Of a stretch of DNA of 64,000 nucleotides, positions 1 through 10,197 are shown in pieces. Under the pieces are notes generated by a model. It was not told the DNA's origin. It saw nothing but the letters and a program-made list of their open reading frames with translations, and ran no database searches. Source of the DNA: Mycobacterium sp. BK086. GTDB taxonomy: Bacteria; Actinomycetota; Actinomycetes; Mycobacteriales; Mycobacteriaceae. The stretch's first letter is position 1. Each line of letters begins with the position of its first letter. Position numbers and translations under genes: made by a program. Location of the stretch: contig SNWL01000005.1 in assembly GCA_004362315.1 (NCBI GenBank), positions 186,001-250,000 on the forward strand. Direction: 5' to 3'.

Positions 1-1
1 C

Positions 2-763
2 GAGGAACTGTTCGTCGAATCCCTGCGCCAGCTGATCGCCGTCGACAACCAGTGGGTGCCGCCCGCGGGTGGCGAGGCGTCGCTGTACTTGCGGCCGTTC
101 GTGATCGCCACCGAGCCCGGTCTGGGGGTGCGGCCGGCCTCCGAATACCGCTACCTGGTGATCGCCTCACCGGCCGGCGCGTACTTCAAGGGCGGGATCA
201 AGCCGGTCAGCGTGTGGCTGTCCACCGAATACGTCCGGGCCAGCCCGGGCGGCACCGGCGCGGCCAAATTCGGTGGTAACTATGCCGCTTCGCTGCTGGC
301 GCAGGCCGAAGCCGCCGAGCACGGCTGCGATCAGGTGGTGTGGCTCGATGCGATCGAACGCCGCTACATCGAGGAGATGGGCGGGATGAACCTGTTCTTC
401 GTCTTCGGCAGTGGGGGCTCGGCGCGGCTGGTCACCCCGGAACTGTCCGGCTCACTGCTGCCCGGCATCACCCGCGATTCGCTGCTGCAACTGGCCAGCG
501 ATGCGGGCTTCGCCGTCGAGGAACGCAAGATCGACGTCGAGGAATGGCGCAAGGGCGCGGCCGCCGGCGAGATCACCGAGGTGTTCGCCTGCGGCACCGC
601 CGCCGTCATCACCCCGGTCTCGCACGTCAAGTACGGCGACGGCGAATTCACCATCGCCGACGGACAGCCCGGTGAAGTGACGATGGCGTTGCGCGACACC
701 CTCACCGGCATTCAGCGCGGCACCTTCGCCGACACGCACGGCTGGATGGCTCGGCTCAGCTAG
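2..763 (+). CDS. ilvE: Branched-chain amino acid aminotransferase, 3' part
   Basis: The C-terminal 253 residues of a fold-type IV PLP aminotransferase that interconverts Val, Leu and Ile with their 2-oxo acids in the cytoplasm. The reading frame is open from base 2, so the gene starts outside the window. Visible hallmarks are the [11 protein letters not shown] strand, the PLP lysine in the segment [16 protein letters not shown], the [12 protein letters not shown] segment and the late [15 protein letters not shown] cofactor-phosphate loop. These match IlvE of mycobacteria (Rv2210c). The stop codon TAG (761-763) overlaps by 8 bases the 3' end of the convergent diguanylate cyclase gene. Identification is secure; only the N-terminal part is missing. 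Confidence 0.95.
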   Translation, partial: EELFVESLRQLIAVDNQWVPPAGGEASLYLRPFVIATEPGLGVRPASEYRYLVIASPAGAYFKGGIKPVSVWLSTEYVRASPGGTGAAKFGGNYAASLLAQAEAAEHGCDQVVWLDAIERRYIEEMGGMNLFFVFGSGGSARLVTPELSGSLLPGITRDSLLQLASDAGFAVEERKIDVEEWRKGAAAGEITEVFACGTAAVITPVSHVKYGDGEFTIADGQPGEVTMALRDTLTGIQRGTFADTHGWMARLS

Positions 764-2039
764 CCAGGCCCGCTCGCACCGTGTTTCGGCCGGATCCCTT
801 GGCTTCGTAGAGCGCGTCGTCAGCGCGCGCGACCCACGATGTCACGTCGTCCTGCGCGGTGGCCTGCGCGACGCCGATGCTGACGGTCACCGCGCCGGCG
901 TCGATGAACGGGGTATCCGCGACCGTGGCGCGGATTTGCTCGGCGAGCTTCACGCCGTCTTGTAATGCGCAGCCGCGCAACAGGATCACGAATTCCTCGC
1001 CGCCCCAACGCGCCACCATGTCGGTATCGCGGCAGACCCCCACCAGCCGCCGGGCGATCTCGACGAGAACCCGGTCACCGGCCTGATGCCCCCGGGTGTC
1101 GTTGACGGCCTTGAAGTTGTCGACGTCGAGCATCAACAGCGAGAGCGACTGGCAATGCGCCTGGTTCAGGTCGGCGGAGATCAACTCCTGGCCGTGACGG
1201 CGGTTCCATACCCCGGTCACCGGATCGGTGACCGCCAATCGTCTCAGCTCGGCCTCGAGCGCCTTGCGCTCGGTGATATCGCGGGTGACACCGATGATCT
1301 CCAGTACCCGCCCGTTTTCGTCGATGTGGGGGATGACCTGCATCTCGGCGGGCACTCGGGTGCCGTCCTTGTGGAAGAACTCATGTTCCGCGCGGAACAG
1401 CGGCAGATCGGTGCCGTCCCGGACCGCGGCGATCGCGCTGCGGAAGTATTTCCGAATGCGGTCGGCGGATTCCGGGGGAAAGAAATCGCTGAGCGCCTGC
1501 TGCATCGTCTCCTCGGCACTCACCCCGCGCAGCCGCTCGATGGCCGGGCTGATGTAGGTGAGCGTGCCGTCGACCGCAGTCGTCCACACCACATCCCAGG
1601 CGTTTTCGACGAGCAGCCGGTAGCGCTTCTCGGAGAGGTTGAGTTCGGCTTCCACTTTGTGCAACTGGGTGACGTTGCGGGTGGCGCCCTCCAATACGAC
1701 CGACCCGTCCTTGCGCTGCCGTGACCGGATGAAGGTCTGGCCGTACACCGGATTTCCATTGCGGTGCTGCCAGATCAGTTCGACTGTCGCCTCGGTGCCC
1801 GGCTTGAGCTCCAGAGCGGCTTCCAGCCGGGCGGCGTGGGAGGCGTCGACCACACCGAGCACCCCCTCGGGGTCGGTCATCGCCTCCTCGGGCGTCCAGC
1901 CCAGCAGGCTCTCCACCGCGGCGTTGACGTATTCGAACGCCAGATCAGGTTTTACCCGCAGGACGTAGAACAGCGTCTCGTTGCTGTTGGCCAGTTCCTC
2001 GAACCACGAAGCATCGGGCGTCCCCTCCGACGTGCCCAT
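756..2039 (-). CDS. PAS-PAS-GGDEF diguanylate cyclase
   Basis: A 427-residue predicted cytoplasmic diguanylate cyclase making cyclic di-GMP from two GTP. A first PAS domain spans about residues 10-125. A second PAS with a PAC tail ([16 protein letters not shown]) spans about 130-260. The GGDEF domain is about 265-425, with an intact GGEEF active-site signature at 346-350 and an RDTD (RxxD) inhibitory site at 337-340, exactly five residues upstream, so product inhibition is expected. No membrane segment or EAL domain is visible. The ATG at 2039 follows a G-rich ribosome-binding site (AGGGGGTGG) and the first PAS starts soon after it. The gene lies 71 bases downstream of cobS on the same strand, so it may be cotranscribed with the cob genes. 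M. tuberculosis has a different gene at this position, so this is an accessory regulator. The ligand of the PAS domains is unknown. Confidence 0.9.
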   Translation of the reverse strand: MGTSEGTPDASWFEELANSNETLFYVLRVKPDLAFEYVNAAVESLLGWTPEEAMTDPEGVLGVVDASHAARLEAALELKPGTEATVELIWQHRNGNPVYGQTFIRSRQRKDGSVVLEGATRNVTQLHKVEAELNLSEKRYRLLVENAWDVVWTTAVDGTLTYISPAIERLRGVSAEETMQQALSDFFPPESADRIRKYFRSAIAAVRDGTDLPLFRAEHEFFHKDGTRVPAEMQVIPHIDENGRVLEIIGVTRDITERKALEAELRRLAVTDPVTGVWNRRHGQELISADLNQAHCQSLSLLMLDVDNFKAVNDTRGHQAGDRVLVEIARRLVGVCRDTDMVARWGGEEFVILLRGCALQDGVKLAEQIRATVADTPFIDAGAVTVSIGVAQATAQDDVTSWVARADDALYEAKGSGRNTVRAGLAS

Positions 2040-2110
2040 TGCCACCCCCTGCTTTTGCCCGAATCTAATTCGCCGTGCGGCTTCGCGCCGCAATACGGGC
2101 ATTTCCACAA

Positions 2111-2857
2111 TCAGGTGCGGGCAACCAAACCGATGATGGTCAGGGTGGTCGTCAACTCGATCACCGCACCCAGCACGTCGCCGGTGATACCGCCGAATCG
2201 GCGCACGCAGTGCGACACCAGAATCATGGCCGCTACCAGCGCGATCAGCACGACGACCGGTCCCTGCCACAGCCGGGGCGTGGCCACGCTCGCGAGCCCC
2301 GCGACCAGCACGCCCCACGCCACGGCGACCGCCAGCGGCTGGCTGCTGGCAACCTGTTCACCCAGCACGCTGCCGCCGGCCGCGGGTACCCCGCGACGGC
2401 AGGCCAGCACCGCGGCGACCCGGCCGGTGGCCAGCGCGGTCACCACCGCCAGAGCGCCGGTCCAGCCCGCGGGTGCGGTGGCGAACGCCAGCGACTGGGC
2501 GGCCACCACGACGACGACGGCCGCGACGCCGAACGGTCCCGCGGTGCCGTCGCGCATCACCTGTAGCGCGCGTTCGGGCGGTCCGTAACAGCCGAGCCCG
2601 TCGATCGTGTCGGCGAGCCCGTCGATATGCAGGCCCCGGGTGCCGAGCAGTAGCGCGGCGACGGCGAGCACCCCGGCCAGCGGGTTGTGGTGACCGAAGG
2701 CCCAGCCGCCGGCCCACAGCACCGCGGCGGCCAGCCCGCCGAGCGCCGCACCTACCAGCGGGAGCGCCGTCATCGTTCCGCGGCCGAAAGCGGCACCTCG
2801 CAGCGGGACGGGTACTACCGTCCCGAATGCGAAAGCCGTTGCCAGCGAACGGAACAC
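2111..2857 (-). CDS. cobS: Adenosylcobinamide-GDP ribazoletransferase (cobalamin synthase)
   Basis: A 248-residue integral membrane enzyme that joins adenosylcobinamide-GDP to alpha-ribazole, the last assembly step of adenosylcobalamin. The family pattern [18 protein letters not shown], with its acidic metal-binding residues, is present at about residues 73-90, among several hydrophobic segments rich in Ala, Val and Leu. It starts with GTG at 2857, only 2 bases after the cobT stop, so the two are translationally linked. Length agrees with CobS/CobV proteins. It is the third cob gene of the leftward operon DUF3043-cobU-cobT-cobS. Confidence 0.93.
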   Translation of the reverse strand: MFRSLATAFAFGTVVPVPLRGAAFGRGTMTALPLVGAALGGLAAAVLWAGGWAFGHHNPLAGVLAVAALLLGTRGLHIDGLADTIDGLGCYGPPERALQVMRDGTAGPFGVAAVVVVVAAQSLAFATAPAGWTGALAVVTALATGRVAAVLACRRGVPAAGGSVLGEQVASSQPLAVAVAWGVLVAGLASVATPRLWQGPVVVLIALVAAMILVSHCVRRFGGITGDVLGAVIELTTTLTIIGLVART

Positions 2858-2859
2858 GA

Positions 2860-3909
2860 TCAGTCCGAGGCGCGCTCGGAGACGCCTGCACCCTCGAAGG
2901 TGGCCATCGACGCCAGCGTCGCGACGGCCGCCCGCAGGATCGGTAGCGCCACCGCGGCGCCGGTGCCCTCACCCAGGCGCAGGCCCAGGTCCACGATCGG
3001 CACCAGATCCAGGTGGGCCAGCGCCAGCGTGTGCGCGGGCTCGGTCGACCGGTGTCCGGCCTGCCACCAGGCACGAGCCCCCGGTGCCAGCCGGTCGGCG
3101 ACCAGAGCGGCCGCGGTCACCACCACGCCGTCGAGCAACAGGGGAGTGCGCCGCACCGAGGCCTGCGCGCAGAAGCCGGCCATCGCGGCCAGATCCGCGC
3201 CGCCGCAGGTGCGCAGCAGCCCGACCGGATCCGGGCGAAACTGCCTGGCCCGGAACATCGCATCGCGCACCGCCGCGGTCTTGCGCGACCACGCGGCGTC
3301 GTCGATCCCGGTGCCGCGGCCCACCACGGCCACCGGCTCGGTATCGGTGAGGGTGGCGATCAGCGCCGTCGCCGCCGTGGTGTTCCCGATGCCCATGTCG
3401 CCGGCGATCAGCAGATCGGCCCCGGCGTCCACCTCGTCATCGGCCAGTCGGCGGCCCGCGTCCAGCGCGGCGGCCACCTCTTCGGTGCTCAGCGCGTCCT
3501 CGAGCGCGATGTTGCCGCTGGAGCGCCGGACCTTGTGCGCGCCGATTGCCTCGGTCAGCGGCTGCTCGCAGTCCACCGCGATGTCGACGACACGGACCGA
3601 TGCGCCCGCGACACCGGCCAGCACGTTGATCGCCGCGCCGCCGCCGTCGATATTGGCCACCATCTGCGCGGTGACCTCCGGCGGGTAGGCCGACACCCCG
3701 GTGCGGGCCACCCCGTGGTCACCGGCGAAAACCACCACCCGGGCGCGCTCGAATTGCTTTGGCGGGCACAGCCCTTGGCAGCCCGATATCCACACCGAGA
3801 GATCCTCCAGCCGGCCGAGTGCGCCGGCCGGCTTGGTGAGAATGTCCTGGCGGCGTTTGGCCGCCGCGGCGGCACGGGAGTCTGGCGGTGTGACCGCGGG
3901 GAATTCCAT
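2860..3909 (-). CDS. cobT: Nicotinate-nucleotide-dimethylbenzimidazole phosphoribosyltransferase
   Basis: A 349-residue enzyme activating the lower ligand base of cobalamin: it transfers phosphoribose from nicotinate mononucleotide to dimethylbenzimidazole. Typical CobT segments are visible: [19 protein letters not shown], an [13 protein letters not shown] loop, [18 protein letters not shown] and, near the C-terminus, a catalytic-glutamate-type segment [16 protein letters not shown]. The ATG shares one base with the TGA of cobU (TGATG), and the stop is 2 bases before cobS. CobT supplies alpha-ribazole phosphate for CobS, so the three adjacent cob genes make up the nucleotide-loop assembly pathway. 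Confidence 0.95.
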   Translation of the reverse strand: MEFPAVTPPDSRAAAAAKRRQDILTKPAGALGRLEDLSVWISGCQGLCPPKQFERARVVVFAGDHGVARTGVSAYPPEVTAQMVANIDGGGAAINVLAGVAGASVRVVDIAVDCEQPLTEAIGAHKVRRSSGNIALEDALSTEEVAAALDAGRRLADDEVDAGADLLIAGDMGIGNTTAATALIATLTDTEPVAVVGRGTGIDDAAWSRKTAAVRDAMFRARQFRPDPVGLLRTCGGADLAAMAGFCAQASVRRTPLLLDGVVVTAAALVADRLAPGARAWWQAGHRSTEPAHTLALAHLDLVPIVDLGLRLGEGTGAAVALPILRAAVATLASMATFEGAGVSERASD

Positions 3910-4436
3910 CAGTTCAACGCCTTCGTCGGTTTGACCCAGACCGGCAGTCCCGCAACCACCAGGACCACCTGCTCACAGCACTGGGCGAGTCGTTGGTTGA
4001 GTGTGCCGAGTTCGTCTGTGAAGCGCCTGGCAGCCGCGTTGGCCGCCACCACGGTCAACCCGACCTCGGGACTGACCACGACCAGCGGCGCGGTGAATCC
4101 GTCGACGGCGCTCACCAGATCGTCGATGTCGGCGGCCACCGAACCGTTCTCCCAGCCCCGGCGATCCAGGACCGCGGTGAGCCAGCCGCCCAGATCGTCG
4201 ATCAGGGTCGCGGTCTGCGGGTCGTTGCGCAAAAGGGCTGCCACAGCGGATGTTTCGACGGTGCTCCACGCATCAGGCCTGCGGTCGCGGTGGGCGGCCA
4301 CCCGCTGCGCCCACGCCGCATCGGTGTCGGCGGGCGCACCGGTGGCGACGTAGCGCACGGCAGGTTCGGCGGCGATCGCCGTTTCGGCCCATCGTGATTT
4401 GCCCGACCTGATTCCGCCGAGCACCAGCGTGCGCAC
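3909..4436 (-). CDS. cobU: Adenosylcobinamide kinase / adenosylcobinamide-phosphate guanylyltransferase
   Basis: A 175-residue bifunctional enzyme that phosphorylates adenosylcobinamide and transfers GMP to it. The N-terminal P-loop [15 protein letters not shown] is diagnostic of CobU/CobP, followed by [11 protein letters not shown] and by [14 protein letters not shown] place the start at GTG 4436 because the P-loop then begins 4 residues later as in homologues; the open frame upstream lacks family sequence. It begins 13 bases after the DUF3043 gene and overlaps cobT by 1 base. In M. tuberculosis cobU lies elsewhere in the genome (from memory), so its inclusion here is a local difference. Confidence 0.93.
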   Translation of the reverse strand: MRTLVLGGIRSGKSRWAETAIAAEPAVRYVATGAPADTDAAWAQRVAAHRDRRPDAWSTVETSAVAALLRNDPQTATLIDDLGGWLTAVLDRRGWENGSVAADIDDLVSAVDGFTAPLVVVSPEVGLTVVAANAAARRFTDELGTLNQRLAQCCEQVVLVVAGLPVWVKPTKALN

Positions 4437-4449
4437 CGCGTGGATCGGC

Positions 4450-5100
4450 TCAGACGACCTTGGCGCCGCGCTCGACCTGCGGTCGCGGGGCGCGCATGCG
4501 GCGCATCTGAGAAGCCCGGCCCGCGGCGTACAGGCCGAGCTTGAACGAGCCTTCGGCATTGTCGGGGAACTTGGCGTCGACCGCCTTGTTGACCTTGCGG
4601 CCCAACAGGATTCCGTCGATCGCCATCACCAGCATCAGCACCAGCATCGCCGGAGAGATGAACAACTGGACCTGCGGCACGGCGAGCATCACGAAGATCA
4701 GGCCCAGCGCGGCGGGCATGAACAGTCCCAGCACGTTGCGACGCGAGTCGACGATGTCACGCGCGTAGCGGCGGACCGGGCCCTGGTCGCGGGGCAGCAG
4801 GTAGGACTCTTCGCCGGCCATCATGCGCTCACGACGGTCGTTCATCGCGGTGCGGCGCTTGGCCTTCTCCTCGCGGCGCTCCTCTTTGGTCAGCGTCGCG
4901 CGCATCTCCTTGCGGCGCTTGCGTGCCTCGGCCGACGTCATCGGCGCCGGGGCGACCGGCCCGCGGCGCTTGGCGGAGTCGCTGCGCTTCGGGGTGGGCT
5001 TGCCCTTGGGTGCGGTGACACCCGAGACGGCGGGTTCGTCGACCTCAGCCGGCTCGGCCTTGGCGTCGCCCTCGTCGTTCTTGCGGCCCAGCAGCTTCAC
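4450..5100 (-). CDS. DUF3043 family membrane protein (Rv2206-like)
   Basis: A 216-residue actinobacterial protein of unknown function. The N-terminal half is highly charged (Lys, Arg and Glu rich, including [20 protein letters not shown]) and is likely cytoplasmic. Two hydrophobic segments near residues 125-165 ([18 protein letters not shown] and then [19 protein letters not shown]) form a probable hairpin in the membrane, followed by a short basic tail. The GTG start at 5100 lies 7 bases after a TAACCT box, so the mRNA may be leaderless. It is the first gene of the cob operon, with 13 bases to cobU, but no role in cobalamin synthesis is known. Identity by family is good; function is unknown. 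Confidence 0.85.
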   Translation of the reverse strand: MKLLGRKNDEGDAKAEPAEVDEPAVSGVTAPKGKPTPKRSDSAKRRGPVAPAPMTSAEARKRRKEMRATLTKEERREEKAKRRTAMNDRRERMMAGEESYLLPRDQGPVRRYARDIVDSRRNVLGLFMPAALGLIFVMLAVPQVQLFISPAMLVLMLVMAIDGILLGRKVNKAVDAKFPDNAEGSFKLGLYAAGRASQMRRMRAPRPQVERGAKVV

Positions 5101-5123
5101 GCCTGCCAGGTTACCCTGCAGGA
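5101..5123. promoter_or_regulatory. Divergent promoter with overlapping -10 boxes
   Basis: Only 23 bases separate the start codons of the DUF3043/cob operon (leftward) and the glycerate kinase gene (rightward). The plus strand has TACCCT at 5112-5117, 6 bases before the ATG at 5124. The minus strand has TAACCT (5113 to 5108), 7 bases before the GTG at 5100. Both fit the TANNNT -10 element at the spacing known for leaderless mycobacterial transcripts, and the two hexamers share 2 bases. No recognisable Shine-Dalgarno sequence precedes the leftward gene. There is no room for a cobalamin riboswitch. Assignment is by motif only. Confidence 0.5.
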
Positions 5124-6161
5124 ATGCGGGTGCTGATCGCGCCGGACTGTTACGGCGACAGCCTGACCGCCGTCGACGCCGCCGAGTCCATCGCCGCGGG
5201 TTGGCGCCAAGCCCGGCCGTCCGATGAGCTCACCCTCGCGCCGCAGTCCGACGGCGGTCCGGGCTTCGTCGGGGTGCTGGCCAGCAGGCTCGGCGACATC
5301 CATCACGCGACGGTGTCCGGTCCGCTGACCGTCGACGTCGACGCCGAATGGGTGTACGACCCCGCGACCGCGACGGCCTACATCGAATGCGCGCAGGCCT
5401 GTGGCCTGGCGCTGCTGGGCGGACCACCCACCGTCGACACCGCGGTCGCGGCCCACAGCCGCGGCGTGGGCCAGCTGGTCGATGCCGCGCTGGCTGCCGG
5501 CGCGCAGCGGATCGTCGTCGGCCTGGGCGGCAGCGCCTGCACCGACGGCGGCCGCGGGCTCGTCGAGGCGCTCGGCGGGCTCAGCAAGGCCCGACAGAAA
5601 CTGGCCGGCGTCGACCTGATCGCCGCGACCGACGTCGAACACCCGCTGCTGGGCCCGATGGGTGCAGCACACGTCTTCGGTCCGCAGAAGGGCGCCGATC
5701 CGGCGACCGTGGAGATCCTCGAACAACGGAATGCGGCGTGGGCGGCCGAGCTCGGTGATGCGGTCAGCCCGCTGCCCGGCGCCGGCGCGGCCGGGGGACT
5801 GGGCGCCGCACTGCTGGCCCTCGGCGGCAGGCGCGAGTCCGGGGCGGCTGTGATCGCCGAGTTCACCGGCCTGGCCGACGACCTGGCGGCGGCCGACGTG
5901 ATCGTCACCGGCGAGGGCCGCTTCGACGACCAGTCGCTGCACGGCAAGGTGGTCAGTGCGTTGGCCGGTGGGGCCCGGGCGCGCGGGGTTCCGGTGCTGG
6001 TACTGGCCGGGCAGGTCACGCTCGGACCGGCCGCGCTGGATGAGGCGGGGATCACGGCGGCTCACGCGATCGCCGACTACGCCGGGTCGGTGCAGGTGGC
6101 GATCGACGACGCGGCCAACCAGCTCAGCGGCCTGGCCCGGCAAACCGCGGCCGGTCTCTGA
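5124..6161 (+). CDS. Glycerate kinase (Rv2205c-like)
   Basis: A 345-residue member of glycerate kinase family 1 (GckA/GlxK), which phosphorylates D-glycerate with ATP. Seen are the N-terminal [20 protein letters not shown] motif (the usual DxFKGSL core is changed to DCYGDSL), the [19 protein letters not shown] substrate loop, the [15 protein letters not shown] segment ([20 protein letters not shown]) and [17 protein letters not shown] near residue 260. Length is slightly short of the usual 370-380. It is divergent from the cob operon and probably leaderless. The changed first motif leaves the exact substrate a little uncertain. Confidence 0.85.
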   Translation: MRVLIAPDCYGDSLTAVDAAESIAAGWRQARPSDELTLAPQSDGGPGFVGVLASRLGDIHHATVSGPLTVDVDAEWVYDPATATAYIECAQACGLALLGGPPTVDTAVAAHSRGVGQLVDAALAAGAQRIVVGLGGSACTDGGRGLVEALGGLSKARQKLAGVDLIAATDVEHPLLGPMGAAHVFGPQKGADPATVEILEQRNAAWAAELGDAVSPLPGAGAAGGLGAALLALGGRRESGAAVIAEFTGLADDLAAADVIVTGEGRFDDQSLHGKVVSALAGGARARGVPVLVLAGQVTLGPAALDEAGITAAHAIADYAGSVQVAIDDAANQLSGLARQTAAGL

Positions 6162-6242
6162 CTCGGGAATATGGCCAGGACAAGGTACCGTTGATGCATT
6201 GGGCTAAGACCCGCACAGACATCAGCTTTTAAGGGAGACGCA

Positions 6243-6602
6243 ATGACTGTTTCCGATCAGTCGACCACGACCGAGACCCACGGCGCGATCCTGACCGACG
6301 CCGCGGCCGCCAAGGCCAAGGCGCTGTTGGACCAGGAAGGCCGCGACGACCTGGCGCTGCGGATCGCCGTCCAGCCCGGCGGCTGCGCCGGCCTGCGCTA
6401 CAACCTCTTCTTCGACGACCGCACCCTCGACGGCGACCTGGTCAGTGAGTTCGGCGGCGTCAACCTGACCGTCGACCGGATGAGCGCCCCCTACATCCAG
6501 GGCGCCACGATCGACTTCGTCGACACCATCGAGAAGCAGGGCTTCACGATCGACAACCCCAACGCCACCGGCTCCTGCGCCTGCGGCGACTCGTTCAACT
6601 GA
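6243..6602 (+). CDS. erpA: Iron-sulfur cluster carrier, HesB/IscA family (ErpA-like)
   Basis: A 119-residue A-type carrier that accepts Fe-S clusters and passes them to apo-proteins. The three ligand cysteines are in place: one in QPGGCAGLRY (about residue 44) and two in the C-terminal GSCACGDSF motif. It starts at ATG 6243 behind an AAGGGAGA ribosome-binding site (6231-6238). M. tuberculosis Rv2204c occupies the same locus. The gene stands alone between glycerate kinase and a convergent anchored-protein gene and is followed by a strong hairpin. Family assignment is certain; the choice of the name ErpA over IscA or SufA is by locus. Confidence 0.92.
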   Translation: MTVSDQSTTTETHGAILTDAAAAKAKALLDQEGRDDLALRIAVQPGGCAGLRYNLFFDDRTLDGDLVSEFGGVNLTVDRMSAPYIQGATIDFVDTIEKQGFTIDNPNATGSCACGDSFN

Positions 6603-6618
6603 ACAAACTCTTCGTCGC

Positions 6619-6650
6619 AACGGCCGTCCAGTCAGTACTGGGCGGCCGTT
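6619..6650. terminator. Bidirectional hairpin between erpA and the Rv2203-like gene
   Basis: Arms AACGGCCG (6619-6626) and CGGCCGTT (6643-6650) pair perfectly. Inside them CCAGT (6628-6632) and ACTGG (6637-6641) pair around a 4-base CAGT loop. The stem totals 13 pairs with one internal T/G mismatch. No U-tract follows, as is common in mycobacteria. The hairpin covers the stop codon and last codons of the convergent gene, so one element may serve both transcripts. Confidence 0.7.
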
Positions 6651-7246
6651 CGCAATAGGTACGAGCACACCAGCAGCTGATTGCCCTGCCGCAGCAGCTG
6701 GGCCACGCCCTGCTCCTCGCCGCGGGTGCCGCGCGATCCCGACGAGGCGACCTTCATCGTGAACAGCACCTGGGCCTGGTAGTTCGACCAGGGCACGATC
6801 GAGTCGATCGAGGTGACCTCCGCCCCGGCGAACTGCCTGCGGAACGCGTCGCTGGCCAGCTTGGCCAGCGCCAGATCGGACTTGCGGTCCTTGACCCCGT
6901 CGTACATGCCGCACAGGTTGTTGCGCGCGATCGTCTCGGAATCACCCTTGGACAGCGCGGTCAGATAGTTCGTGATCGCCGACTTGGCCGACGCCTCGGT
7001 GAATCCGCCGGCCGCCGTCGTGCCGGGCTCTCCGGTGCGCAGGACCAGAACCCCCGCCACGACGACACCCACCAGCACCAGCGCGACCAGGCCCAGCCAC
7101 AGGCCCAGGCGCTTTTTCGGCTTCGGGTAGGCCACCGGGGGCGGCAGCGCACCGGGATACACACCGGGATAGGGGCCGAACTGCCCCTCCGGGTAGGGCT
7201 CGGAGTACGGGGGCGGCTGGTGCGGCGGCGGAATCGGGCCGGCCAT
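6632..7246 (-). CDS. Proline-rich N-tail, single-pass membrane protein (Rv2203-like)
   Basis: A 204-residue protein. Residues 1-40 are a Pro/Tyr/Gly-rich cytoplasmic tail. A basic patch (PKPKKR) then precedes one membrane helix at about 47-68 (LGLWLGLVALVLVGVVVAGV). The remaining 135 residues would be extracytoplasmic. This outer domain resembles the small NTF2-like or DUF4878-type folds seen in mycobacterial membrane proteins: SAKSAITNYLTALSKGD, a Cys-containing LCGMYDGVKDRK segment and a second Cys near the C-terminus (LLVCSYLL), so a disulfide is possible. The ATG at 7246 follows GGGAGA. It corresponds by position to Rv2203. Function is unknown. Confidence 0.8.
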   Translation of the reverse strand: MAGPIPPPHQPPPYSEPYPEGQFGPYPGVYPGALPPPVAYPKPKKRLGLWLGLVALVLVGVVVAGVLVLRTGEPGTTAAGGFTEASAKSAITNYLTALSKGDSETIARNNLCGMYDGVKDRKSDLALAKLASDAFRRQFAGAEVTSIDSIVPWSNYQAQVLFTMKVASSGSRGTRGEEQGVAQLLRQGNQLLVCSYLLRTAAQY

Positions 7247-7372
7247 CGATAAGTCTCCCTGGGATTATGTGGGCACCGAACTTCGCGCACCCGCCGCAGC
7301 GGGACCGAGGCCGGGCCATATAGTCGGCTCTTGTACGCAGGCTAGCGCACGACGGTGAGCTGGTCCCATTAG

Positions 7373-9486
<2,114 letters not shown>

Positions 9487-9504
9487 AGCTTCCTTTCGCG
9501 CTCC

Positions 9505-9546
9505 TGGAACGATGTTCCACCGTGTCGATCGTGGAACAGCGTTCCA
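9505..9546. promoter_or_regulatory. Tandem palindromic operators, probable TetR-type sites
   Basis: Two copies of the 15-base dyad TGGAAC-N3-GTTCCA lie between the divergent monooxygenase and TetR genes: 9505-9519 (spacer GAT) and 9532-9546 (spacer AGC). All twelve arm bases are identical in both. Their centres are 27 bases apart, between 2 and 3 helical turns. One copy is 18 bases upstream of each start codon, so binding could block both promoters. Perfect arms and position make this the likely operator of the adjacent regulator. Confidence 0.75.
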
Positions 9547-9564
9547 GTCGTGTCAAACTGAGGC

Positions 9565-10197
9565 ATGGCGCTATCCAGAGACGGGATCGTCGAAGCAGCG
9601 ATCGAGATCCTCGATCGCGACGGCGAAGACGCGTTGACGTTCCGTGCGCTGGCGGCGCGCCTTGCCACGGGTAGCGGAGCGCTGTACTGGCACGTCGCGA
9701 ACAAGAACGAATTGCTGGCCGCCGGCGCCGATCACGTCATCGCCTGCGTCGTGTCCGACGTGGTCACTGCGGCGACGCCCCAGGAATCGATCCGCGCGAT
9801 CGCGTTGGGGCTGTTCGATGCCCTCGAGGCCCACCCCTGGGTGGGTGCCTATTTCACGTACGCGCCGTGGACGGCGCTGATGCGGATTTTCGAAAGCGTC
9901 GGTGCCCAGGTGCAAGCGCTGGGCGTTCCCGAGTCGCGGCAGTTCGATTGCGCCTCGGCGCTGGTGCACTACATCCTGGGCGTCGCCGGCCAAAATGCCG
10001 CTAACGCAAGGCTTTTCCCGGGGGAGGTCGATCGCTCGGCGTTTCTGGCAGGGGTTGCGGACACGTGGACGCGGCATGACGTCGCCGAATACCCGTTTGT
10101 GCATCAGGTCGCGGCGCAGCTGCGCGACCATGATGACCGCGAGCAGTTCCTGACGGGGATCGACCTGATTCTGGCCGGGATCGAGCAGGAGTCCTAG
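9565..10197 (+). CDS. TetR-family transcriptional regulator
   Basis: A 210-residue regulator. The N-terminal helix-turn-helix covers about residues 5-48 (IVEAAIEILDRDGEDALTFR, then ALAARLATGSGALYWHVANK), with the typical YWHV recognition-helix end. The C-terminal ligand-binding domain resembles those of TetR_C-type drug-responsive repressors. It probably represses itself and the divergent flavin monooxygenase through the two palindromes just upstream. The TAG stop overlaps the convergent asnB stop by 4 bases. The inducing ligand is unknown. Confidence 0.88.
   Translation: MALSRDGIVEAAIEILDRDGEDALTFRALAARLATGSGALYWHVANKNELLAAGADHVIACVVSDVVTAATPQESIRAIALGLFDALEAHPWVGAYFTYAPWTALMRIFESVGAQVQALGVPESRQFDCASALVHYILGVAGQNAANARLFPGEVDRSAFLAGVADTWTRHDVAEYPFVHQVAAQLRDHDDREQFLTGIDLILAGIEQES

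Noticed and set aside
3909..4559. Longer CobU starting at 4559.
   Set aside because: The extra 41 residues are Arg/Ala/Ser-rich, lie inside the DUF3043 gene and precede the P-loop that should start the protein.
5101..5123. Possible cobalamin riboswitch before the cob operon.
   Set aside because: The gap to the divergent gene is only 23 bases, far too short for the B12 aptamer of about 200 bases, and no B12-box-like sequence was seen there.
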